DNA of 42,717 bases. Source: Nostoc linckia FACHB-104. Lineage in GTDB: Bacteria > Cyanobacteriota > Cyanobacteriia > Cyanobacteriales > Nostocaceae. The position numbers and the translations under genes were made by a program. This document shows, piece after piece, positions 16,528-24,125 of the stretch. The stretch lies in assembly GCF_014696615.1 (NCBI RefSeq), contig NZ_JACJQJ010000073.1, positions 1 to 42,717 on the forward strand, in the 5' to 3' direction. The notes beneath the pieces were generated by a model. It was not told the DNA's origin. It made no database searches and saw nothing but the letters and a program-made list of their open reading frames with translations. Numbering within the stretch: position 1 is the first letter of the stretch; each line of letters starts with the position of its first letter.

Positions 16528-17181
16528 CTAAGGTTGTTGTGTTGAAGGAGATGCAGCTCTTCTCAAAGCTTCTTCTCGTGTTAGATACTCACGAGAAATA
16601 AATTTGAATTCCATAGTTCCAAGATTCTGCCTACCACGCCCAGTGAAGTAATCTCCTGCCAACTCTTTCCCATCTGGCGACAGTTGTAAATTAGCTGTTC
16701 CTCTATGAGCATTCATTGTATTAACACTCAATGCTGATGGTTCGTTCATATACTCGTATTTTAAACTTGGCTCAGAAGAATCATGCGTATTAACTGATGC
16801 CATAATAGAATATGAACTGGAGTTTTGTGTAACCAATCTTACATTAATGCGCGTCCAAGTTTGTCGAATATATAAAATTATTCCTGGGACATCAGTACCA
16901 CCACCATAAGATGAATGAATAACCCCTACCCATGTACCTTGAAGATAGGGAATAGATGAGAAAGATATAAATTTAAATTTTTGATACCATAAAAACTTAT
17001 CAAACCATTGGTAAATTAAACCGTAAAAGCCCATTACCGAGGGAGCATCAATCCACCAAGGAACTTCTAATTTCATATTCTTCACAATAGAACTGAGGAG
17101 CAGTGCAGCAGCCACAGCAAAAAATGCCAACCAAACTGGAATTGATTCTCGCTCTGAAGTATCTGTTGCATAAGCGTGCAT
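16528..17181 (-). CDS. cap15: Cap15-like CBASS effector (2TM plus beta-barrel, S-2TMbeta)
   Basis: The 217-residue protein has two N-terminal membrane helices (about 14-36, IPVWLAFFAVAAALLLSSIV; about 44-65) followed by a beta-rich domain. Family hallmarks are visible: YLQGTWVGVIHSSY, the IRQTWTRINVRLVTQNSSS strand pair, LKYEYMNEPS, HRGTANLQLS and DYFTGRGRQNLG. This is the pattern of Cap15/S-2TMbeta effectors, which bind the CD-NTase product and disrupt the inner membrane. The gene lies directly before the CD-NTase, the standard effector-synthase pairing. An AT-rich palindrome sits in the 51-bp gap after the CHAT-DAC gene. The identification is strong from motifs; ligand specificity is unknown. 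Confidence 0.85.
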   Translation of the reverse strand: MHAYATDTSERESIPVWLAFFAVAAALLLSSIVKNMKLEVPWWIDAPSVMGFYGLIYQWFDKFLWYQKFKFISFSSIPYLQGTWVGVIHSSYGGGTDVPGIILYIRQTWTRINVRLVTQNSSSYSIMASVNTHDSSEPSLKYEYMNEPSALSVNTMNAHRGTANLQLSPDGKELAGDYFTGRGRQNLGTMEFKFISREYLTREEALRRAASPSTQQP

Positions 17182-17232
17182 AAGATTTTAACTCCATTAG
17201 AATGTCATAAAAAATTTTGAAAAATTTTATTA

Positions 17233-19653
17233 TCAAAGTACACGAAATACTGTTTCACCTTGAAAAAAAACTGTAATAGGTCCATCCTCGGATACAACAA
17301 AGGCGATTGCCTTTGTTTCCTTAGTCATCTTTTGTGCCGAAAGGTGCCTAGTGCCCGTACCAGGAATTGGTATTACATGAGTTGATGCTTGAGGTGCAAA
17401 TGCAGCTTTAATAGCAAGAGTATGTCCGTTTCGATCAAGGATAACAGCATTATCTCCAGCTATACGATCCAGATATTCTTTATTACCACAATCCATGATT
17501 GTCTTCTCCTTTAAATCCAGTAAATCCTCTATATAACCGGGGTGACACCGCTCTAGAACTCCTTGTCCATCCAACTGAATTACTAATGTTAGTCCCCGTG
17601 TCAACTCTGAGGCAGCTATACACTTTTGAAAAGCATTCAACAAAACATTTTCGTCGAAAGATGATAACTGAGCTAATTCATTAATTTTCAATTTGTAATA
17701 TTTAAAATCCATAAACCTCCATTCGCCATCACGAAATTCTGCTAATTGTTCTCCTTTTGCAAGAATTTTAACTCTTGAATCCCCAGGCAATATTAATGCA
17801 CAACCAGATTCTCGAATCAGAAATTGAACACGATTCCACCGGGTATATCCGAAATCATCTATATATTGAATCGCTTCACTATCAAGTGAACCCAAATCTT
17901 GTACAAAGGCTTTATATAGCTTTTTCTTCTTATCTGTTATTAAAACAACAAAGGTTTTATCTTCACCATTCACATTTAAAGCTTTTTCAATTAGTGTCTT
18001 AATATCACTGTCAAAAAAATTTTCTCCGAGGAATTGAACAATATTATTTTTGTATTTTTCAAAATAACTGTTTTCAGAATCATCAGTTTTTAATATTAGT
18101 GAGGTTGATATAGATTTTCGCTCATTTCGTCGTTGACTTAGTATTCTTGCTACTTCTGTAAGCTTTAAAAACAAGTCTTTATCAACATTAGAACTTACAA
18201 TCTCTTTGATTAGTTTAATTCCTATATTTATATTGTTAAAAATTTTATACGCTAGAATGATATCAACTGAAGACAATCCTTTAGTCAGATCTTTCAAGTC
18301 ACCCAAATCCAGTAGCTCCGAAATTTTAGAATCAAGATAACTTGGTCTAACAAGGCTTTCTTCAAGCTTCTCTAAGGTTTTATCAAATTCCTTGCTATCT
18401 GCTGCATATCTGAGAGATGGGTCTTCAATCTCAACTCTACAGAGGGATGCATTTGATTGATATAAGGTTAAGCCGAAACTCTCAGGAACCCTGTACCCAT
18501 TTATGAATAGAAATCTACGAATCTGGCTAATGCTTTCTTCAACCGTAAAGCCATGCCTCAGCAAATATTTATAGAAGTTTGCTAGAATTGCGTGACTGGT
18601 TGAATCCATCACCTGAAAGTTAAGGGCAATAACGTCATTTATCCCACCAGCATGAAGTAACTGCGCGACTCCTGAAAAAGTTGAGTTATCGCCTCCAAAA
18701 GCTCCATAACAAGTGCTAATTACAGCAATTTGTATAGAATCTTTAGCTTCTTGAATAATAGATGCTAATCGATAAGAATTGACATAATCTGGCTGTTTAG
18801 GATTTTTGTAAGAAGCAAGAGTAACAAATCCAAAATTTTCTTCTCGGTTGTATCCTCCGTGACAAGATAAATGTAAAATATGAGGGTGAAAACTTAAAAG
18901 TCGCTCCCTCAGACTATTACTACTAGCATTAGATAAAATATCAAGCTTCACATCGCTTAGAACTGGAGACTCATGTAAGACGAAATCCAATAACCTTGCT
19001 TCTGTGCTGAAATCCAGATACTGCGTTGTTGGGTTGGCGGTTACAAATAATATACGGATATCATCATCTCCAAGAGGTTTCTTGGGTATAAATTCTTGTC
19101 TATTAAATAAGTGTAAGGCTCTGCAAAAGCGTAATTTTGGATGGAAACAAAGAAACTGAGGAAAAGAGCCAGATTTGTTATCACACATCAACTCCCAAGG
19201 CAACATTGCTAGTTCTGGAATAGATGTTGAGATTGTTAGACGTAGTATTTTCCCCTGGTTACTCAACTCTCGAAATAAGTCTCGAATGGAGCCATGAATA
19301 GCAAAGTCAAAAAGTTTGATTCCAAATTCCATGCATTCCACTAGCTTTGCTTTATTACTTTCAAGCTTATTCACCATTTCAAGTACTACTTTTGCAGAAA
19401 ATGGAAAGGCAACTTCTTCTACAACGCTGGAGTTGGCAATAGCAATATATCCAGCTTCTATATAAAAACTATTCTCTTTAGATTGCTTGGAAGGTACAGT
19501 CTCTCTATAACGTGCAGTCGGCTCTCGACCTTCTCCGGCAATCACAAAAGATGGTAAACCTTCATCTCTGAAAGGTTGATATCCAGGTGATCGTGTCAGG
19601 AAAATTTGCAAATCTAGGACTTCTTCTGTATTACGGTTACTTTTGTTATTCAT
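17233..19653 (-). CDS. CHAT protease fused to a C-terminal DisA-like DAC domain
   Basis: First gene of the operon; 806 residues. The CHAT (caspase-like) region spans about 120-410: PELAMLPWELMCDN, FHPHILHLSCHGG with His265, and AVISTCYGAFGG with Cys315; both catalytic residues are present. A long helical linker (about 430-600) leads to a DAC-like domain at about 610-806 with GDNAVILDRNGHTLAIKAAF (Asn735 replaces Gly of the DGA motif), GTGTRH769-770LSAQK and FVVSEDGPITVFF. The DGA-to-DNA change and absence of the third basic residue in RHR suggest a weak cyclase or a nucleotide sensor. The fusion predicts protease activity coupled to c-di-AMP-type chemistry. No membrane segment is apparent. 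This fusion is the most distinctive protein of the operon. Confidence 0.75.
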   Translation of the reverse strand: MNNKSNRNTEEVLDLQIFLTRSPGYQPFRDEGLPSFVIAGEGREPTARYRETVPSKQSKENSFYIEAGYIAIANSSVVEEVAFPFSAKVVLEMVNKLESNKAKLVECMEFGIKLFDFAIHGSIRDLFRELSNQGKILRLTISTSIPELAMLPWELMCDNKSGSFPQFLCFHPKLRFCRALHLFNRQEFIPKKPLGDDDIRILFVTANPTTQYLDFSTEARLLDFVLHESPVLSDVKLDILSNASSNSLRERLLSFHPHILHLSCHGGYNREENFGFVTLASYKNPKQPDYVNSYRLASIIQEAKDSIQIAVISTCYGAFGGDNSTFSGVAQLLHAGGINDVIALNFQVMDSTSHAILANFYKYLLRHGFTVEESISQIRRFLFINGYRVPESFGLTLYQSNASLCRVEIEDPSLRYAADSKEFDKTLEKLEESLVRPSYLDSKISELLDLGDLKDLTKGLSSVDIILAYKIFNNINIGIKLIKEIVSSNVDKDLFLKLTEVARILSQRRNERKSISTSLILKTDDSENSYFEKYKNNIVQFLGENFFDSDIKTLIEKALNVNGEDKTFVVLITDKKKKLYKAFVQDLGSLDSEAIQYIDDFGYTRWNRVQFLIRESGCALILPGDSRVKILAKGEQLAEFRDGEWRFMDFKYYKLKINELAQLSSFDENVLLNAFQKCIAASELTRGLTLVIQLDGQGVLERCHPGYIEDLLDLKEKTIMDCGNKEYLDRIAGDNAVILDRNGHTLAIKAAFAPQASTHVIPIPGTGTRHLSAQKMTKETKAIAFVVSEDGPITVFFQGETVFRVL

Positions 19654-19900
19654 GAGGTGATAGCTTCTTCATGGCTATACATTACACATATTGGAATTAC
19701 CATTTACTGCAAATAATTTTCTTCTACACCCATTAATAAAAGAAGGAAAGTAGCCAAAAAAAATGCTGTGTAAGCAATCAACACCTGTTGACGAAAATGG
19801 CACTTTCAACAAGGGCTACTCAGCTAGATGGAATCACAATTTCTAGATTTTTAAAAATATTAATTTTACTGCTCACCCCCAAGTTGCTCGGTCTAATACA

Positions 19901-20299
19901 CTATCCAAACTTTTGCATCATAGATTTCGCTCGTCGCATATTTGCCACTTGTTGCCTGTAATCGTTCTTAGCTATCGCTTCAGTTAATACTACACTGAGA
20001 AATTCTGGATTTGCCTCACAATACTCAAACATTGCTTCAATCAGAACCTCTCGACAAATACTATTCTTTCGACACACCTCCTGTAGGCGATCGCTTACTC
20101 CCTGTTCCAACCGCAGCGTGCTTTGTTTTGTTTGCAAAGGTTGTTTAGACACAGTAACCAGATTTTCTGGAGTTTCAAGTATCTCGGTTTCTTGAATTCT
20201 AGGTATTGAGGTATCTAAACTTCCAGTGTTGAGGGAGGTATCTCGACTTTTAACAGAAGGACGATTCCGCTGCTTCAAGCGCTCTAGTGCATCACTCAT
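19901..20299 (-). CDS. RHH-like partition partner protein
   Basis: The 132-residue protein starts inside the end of the preceding parA gene (8-bp overlap, ATGAGTGA), showing coupling. The first ~75 residues are polar and probably disordered. The segment TLRLEQGVSDRLQEVCRKN...REVLIEAMFEYC fits a ribbon-helix-helix fold: a short beta-strand followed by two helices. Its place after a ParA gene indicates the DNA-binding member of a type Ib partition pair that recognises the repeats upstream at 21107-21203. The tail (RRAKSMMQKFG) is basic. Sequence similarity to named ParB or ParG proteins is not evident by eye, so the assignment relies on size, fold guess and context. Confidence 0.6.
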   Translation of the reverse strand: MSDALERLKQRNRPSVKSRDTSLNTGSLDTSIPRIQETEILETPENLVTVSKQPLQTKQSTLRLEQGVSDRLQEVCRKNSICREVLIEAMFEYCEANPEFLSVVLTEAIAKNDYRQQVANMRRAKSMMQKFG

Positions 20300-21056
20300 G
20301 AGTTAACGCCTCAATAATTTGCTCAAATGGATATTGCAAGTCGGATTGCCCCAGATCTGACAACAGTTTCCCTTGTCGGATTGCACTCTTAAACTTCTCC
20401 GACTCGCGGATGGAAGGCAAAATTGGGATATCTTGAGCAAACTCTCGCATCGCTTCAATATTTTGCTTACCTTCTAAAGTTTGAGTATTTCCTACCCAGC
20501 GATCGCGAAAAGGAACTATCCCTAATACTCTGCCTGTAAATGCCATTAAGTTGGCTTGTTCTGTTAAAAAGCTTAAGGTATCTAGTAAACTGTTGGTTCC
20601 TTTAACATTGGCTTCCACGGGAATGATGACATAATCAGACGTTCCAACTGCTGTTAAGCACAGTTGGGAACGAGATGGTTGCACGTCAATCAGGACATAA
20701 TCAAAGATATTGGCTACTCCTTTGAGGCGTAGTTTGAGGATAAATGCTCCCGTACCACTGCTACTGAGGAAGTCTGAAACCTTAAACAATCCCCTATCCG
20801 CTGGAATAAGAAATAGATTTTCATGGGTGGTAGGGTAAATACCATCTTCTGTTGTTACTTGCCCAGTTAACACTTCAAATAAACTGGGCTGATTTGGCTG
20901 TACTTCGTGATTTAAATAAAAAGTCAGATTTGCTTGTGGATCAGCGTCGATAGTCAACACTCGTAAGCCAAGTCGTGCAAGCAGCAATGAAGTAAAGAAG
21001 ATAGTAGTGGTCTTACCCTGCCCACCGGAGAGCGAGATACATGAGCAAGTTCGCAT
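20292..21056 (-). CDS. parA: ParA-family ATPase with altered Walker A
   Basis: The 254-residue P-loop ATPase begins MRTCSCISLSGGQGKTTT. In ParA/MinD proteins the deviant Walker A is KGGxGKT(T/S); here the signature lysine position (residue 10) is serine, while Lys15 of the P-loop is kept. The A' box RVLTIDADPQANLTFYL and the Walker B region YVLIDVQPSRSQLCLTAV are normal, the latter with Gln rather than the usual Pro/Thr pattern. It is a second, intact partition-type gene on the molecule whose first parA is interrupted, so it may now carry segregation. Repeats 50-150 bp upstream could serve as centromere and operator. Confidence 0.8.
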   Translation of the reverse strand: MRTCSCISLSGGQGKTTTIFFTSLLLARLGLRVLTIDADPQANLTFYLNHEVQPNQPSLFEVLTGQVTTEDGIYPTTHENLFLIPADRGLFKVSDFLSSSGTGAFILKLRLKGVANIFDYVLIDVQPSRSQLCLTAVGTSDYVIIPVEANVKGTNSLLDTLSFLTEQANLMAFTGRVLGIVPFRDRWVGNTQTLEGKQNIEAMREFAQDIPILPSIRESEKFKSAIRQGKLLSDLGQSDLQYPFEQIIEALTHE

Positions 21057-21716
21057 GGGTTAAAACCCCAATTCAATATAGCAGAGCATACAAATATTCA
21101 TTTTAAATGTCTAGATATGTAGATAGCTAGTACAAAAGATACCTAAATAAAAAGATGTCTAGAAGTCCAGATACCTCGAGTTCTAGAGACTAAAATACCT
21201 CGAAATCTTTAAACATCTAAACTAGCGTGCTGGTCTTGGAAAGAAGTTCTAATCACATACCATAGAATTTATTTAATGTTTGTGCCTAAATACGAGAACT
21301 TAACTTATGGTTGTGGGCGGAAAGTAAGCAAGAACTAAGTAACGGTATTTCTGGCTTGTTCAAAAGCTATATATGCTAAGGAATTTGCTAGCCAATTTTT
21401 AATTTTTTTTTGAAAAGAGTATAGATAATATCCTGACGTTTTGAGTGATAATGCGTAATAATCACCTTAGGCGCACAGATATTCTATTAAAACATCCGTA
21501 TGAATAACGAATCTACATCAAAGTCCGCCTTTTCTTGCATAAACAGTACCCTTTCAGGTTATTTACCTAAAAACCCTGTCCGTGATAATACTTGGAGCAG
21601 TTATTCAGCTTGCTAAAGTAAAAAACACTTTTTTTGGTGTAGTGGCTTAAAAGATTGTGATAATACATTCACATTTTATACTAATTTCTAAATTATAAAA
21701 GCGGTTTATATTAAAT
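21057..21716. promoter_or_regulatory. Divergent intergenic region with ATACCTCGA / ATGTCTAGA repeats
   Basis: No gene is seen. Near the parA start, ATGTCTAGA occurs at 21107-21115 and 21155-21163, ATACCTCGA at 21171-21179 and 21195-21203 (24-bp spacing, roughly two helical turns), and the related ATACCT at 21139-21144. Regular spacing beside a parA-RHH operon suggests a centromere and autoregulatory operator. The remaining ~500 bp (21205-21716) must carry the promoter of the plus-strand EAD1 gene; it is AT-rich and I see no clear element. Confidence 0.5.
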
Positions 21717-23945
21717 ATGACTCTAGAACGTCAACACAGAAGGCAGTTACATGATGCTTTAATTAGTGCTTTTCCTAAGCGACAAGATTTGGAGCGAATG
21801 CTTTTATATGAGTTAGATATACATTTAATAACAGTAACTGGTGAAACAGATTTACACAGTATTATTCGTGAAGTAATAATCAAGACAGATGCTGACGGGC
21901 GGATTTGTGAATTAATTTGTGGTGCGTGTAGGGCAAACCCTGGCAATTCAGAACTTAGAGCCATTAAAGAAAAATTATTGCCAATCCTTAACCGAGAAAT
22001 TTTTCCTACTTCAAGAGCTAACAATCCTCCGCAAAGAACTAGTCACTCTGTGAGTGAATTAGAAGAAGAGAGGCAGGAAGAGAGATACAAGCAAGATTAT
22101 CGCCAATTTCTCCAAGATGGACACCCAACAAATGACACTCTGCATGAAGAATTAAGACGGTCGTCAAGATTAAGCAGAAGCAGAATAATGATAATAGAGC
22201 GTGGAGTAGATAAAGAATATGAATCGGAAGAACGGGAGTACGAGCAAAATCTAAGCCGAGTAATATGGCTATTTATTATCTCAGGCTTGTTTGTCAATCC
22301 AAGACTAAGGAGTATCCCACCTTCTTCAAAATTGTGCGATAACGATTTAAAAAGGATTTATGTTCGCCTCAAACGAAACGCTTTAAGGATAGCCATAAAA
22401 AGAGCTATTTCCTCTGCAAAAATTTTACTTTTAATTGCTTTAATTGCTTTTTTCGGTTTTCAAGTTGATAGTTTGATTTTTCCCCCAAAAATACAAGAAC
22501 CATCAGCTACATTACCTTCACAACCTGAGCAAAAAGTCGATATCAGTAAGAAAATCAGTTATGGAGAAATAAGCTTATTTCCATCAGATTTTTTCATAGA
22601 AAGTATAAATAAACAAAGAACATCAATAATTGATAGCTTTAATAAAGCTAAAACTGCCAAAGAATATGAAAATGTTGTGAAATCATTTAACACCTACTTT
22701 AATACCACAGATACTAAAAAGAGAAAAACAAATCGTAACGATGCTGAAGCCTTAATCTTCAAAAATAATGCAATGGCTCTTGCACGAGGCAACCCTCTCA
22801 TAATAGGTGTGAGCGTCCCTATCGGTACTAGTCCCAATGTGGCAATGGAGATTTTAAGAGGTGTGGCTCAGGCTCAAAACGAGTTTAATAAATCTAATAA
22901 ATCGAATAAAGTCAGGCTATTGCAGGTGATAATAGGAAACGATGAAAATAATGAAAAAACGGTAGAGGGGATTGCTCGTGAGTTTGTGGATAAAGGGGTT
23001 TTAGCGGTAATTGGCAGCAACAATACTACGACATCTCTAAAAGCAGCAGAAACCTATGACAAACATAATATTGTAATGATTTCTCCAACTGCGTTTGGTG
23101 ATGGTTTTGGTAATAAGAGTAATGCTCTACAAATGGTATCAGAAACCTCAGTTGATGGTCTTGTAAAAAAATTAGGTGAGAGCTTATCAAAATCTTCTTC
23201 TGTGAAAAGAAAAATACTAATTTGTTTTGATGAAAAGTCGAATGATAGTATAAACTTTATTGGAAAATTTAAATCTGGAATTAAACAATTTCCACAGGTT
23301 GAGATAAATAACAATTATAGTTGTCGCCTTGATGCAGGATTAGACGATATAAGAAATGTGCTTAGAAGTGCTTCAGAGGATGGAAACATTAATGCTATAT
23401 TACTAGCTCCCCATATTGACGAAGAGCCGTTTAAAAAAGCAATAGATGTAGCTAAAGAGTTAAAATCTATTAATGAAAATTTAGATGAAGCTAGACGCAT
23501 AAAACTGTTTGGTTCGCCTACGATGAACGCTGCCTACATAATTAAAGAAGGTGGAGATGAGGTATATAAAGCTTTTAACGACATGAAAGTAGTCGTACCT
23601 TGGAATCCAGGAACCGTAAAGGGAAAAGGATTTCTTAATTCTGCAATCTGCCTTTGGGGTGGTGATGTTAACTGGCGTACCGCAATGGCGTTTGATGCTA
23701 CTAATGTAATTATAAATAGGGTCAGAATAAACCCTGGAAAAGTTGATATTAATGAGATTAAAAACGATTCCGATTCTCAAGGAGTGACTGGAACAATTAG
23801 TTTTTCTACGGAAAATCGTAAAATAGAACCAAGTATAGTTACATTTGAGTATGTAGATAAAAGTAAAGATAAAGATAAAGATAAAGATTCTGGATTTATA
23901 CCAAAAGGGACAGTGACAGAAAAAGAATGTGCATCTAACTCATAA
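21717..23945 (+). CDS. EAD1 domain - membrane helix - periplasmic-binding-protein-like receptor
   Basis: The 742-residue protein starts with an EAD1 (effector-associated death-like) domain at 1-87: LHDALISAFPKRQDLERML, LHSIIREVI and LICGACRANPGNSEL are its hallmark segments. A charged linker leads to one transmembrane helix (about 236-255, LLLIALIAFFGFQ). Residues about 355-735 form a type I periplasmic-binding/branched-chain-amino-acid-receptor-like fold (LIIGVSVPIGTSPNVAMEIL, GVLAVIGSNNTTTSLKAAE, NIVMISPTAFGDGF). The ligand-binding part is thus predicted outside the membrane and EAD1 in the cytoplasm. EAD domains recruit effectors by pairing with a like domain; the facing CHAT protease at 24126-26564 carries EAD1 too, so that protease is the obvious partner. 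The ligand is unknown. Confidence 0.8.
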   Translation: MTLERQHRRQLHDALISAFPKRQDLERMLLYELDIHLITVTGETDLHSIIREVIIKTDADGRICELICGACRANPGNSELRAIKEKLLPILNREIFPTSRANNPPQRTSHSVSELEEERQEERYKQDYRQFLQDGHPTNDTLHEELRRSSRLSRSRIMIIERGVDKEYESEEREYEQNLSRVIWLFIISGLFVNPRLRSIPPSSKLCDNDLKRIYVRLKRNALRIAIKRAISSAKILLLIALIAFFGFQVDSLIFPPKIQEPSATLPSQPEQKVDISKKISYGEISLFPSDFFIESINKQRTSIIDSFNKAKTAKEYENVVKSFNTYFNTTDTKKRKTNRNDAEALIFKNNAMALARGNPLIIGVSVPIGTSPNVAMEILRGVAQAQNEFNKSNKSNKVRLLQVIIGNDENNEKTVEGIAREFVDKGVLAVIGSNNTTTSLKAAETYDKHNIVMISPTAFGDGFGNKSNALQMVSETSVDGLVKKLGESLSKSSSVKRKILICFDEKSNDSINFIGKFKSGIKQFPQVEINNNYSCRLDAGLDDIRNVLRSASEDGNINAILLAPHIDEEPFKKAIDVAKELKSINENLDEARRIKLFGSPTMNAAYIIKEGGDEVYKAFNDMKVVVPWNPGTVKGKGFLNSAICLWGGDVNWRTAMAFDATNVIINRVRINPGKVDINEIKNDSDSQGVTGTISFSTENRKIEPSIVTFEYVDKSKDKDKDKDSGFIPKGTVTEKECASNS

Positions 23946-24125
23946 TGACAAACTACCAGTATTAGGATTAAAAACTGCATCTCAGATGAAATCAAAATGA
24001 TTGCCAAAGGGCAGGGGTTACTCTCTACTCATTGAAGCTAGTGGCAAGCAGCACCAACAGAAATTTTAATAGCCTTTAGGTATTAGGTCTAACCCAAGGC
24101 GCTATAACGATTTATAAAGTCCAGT

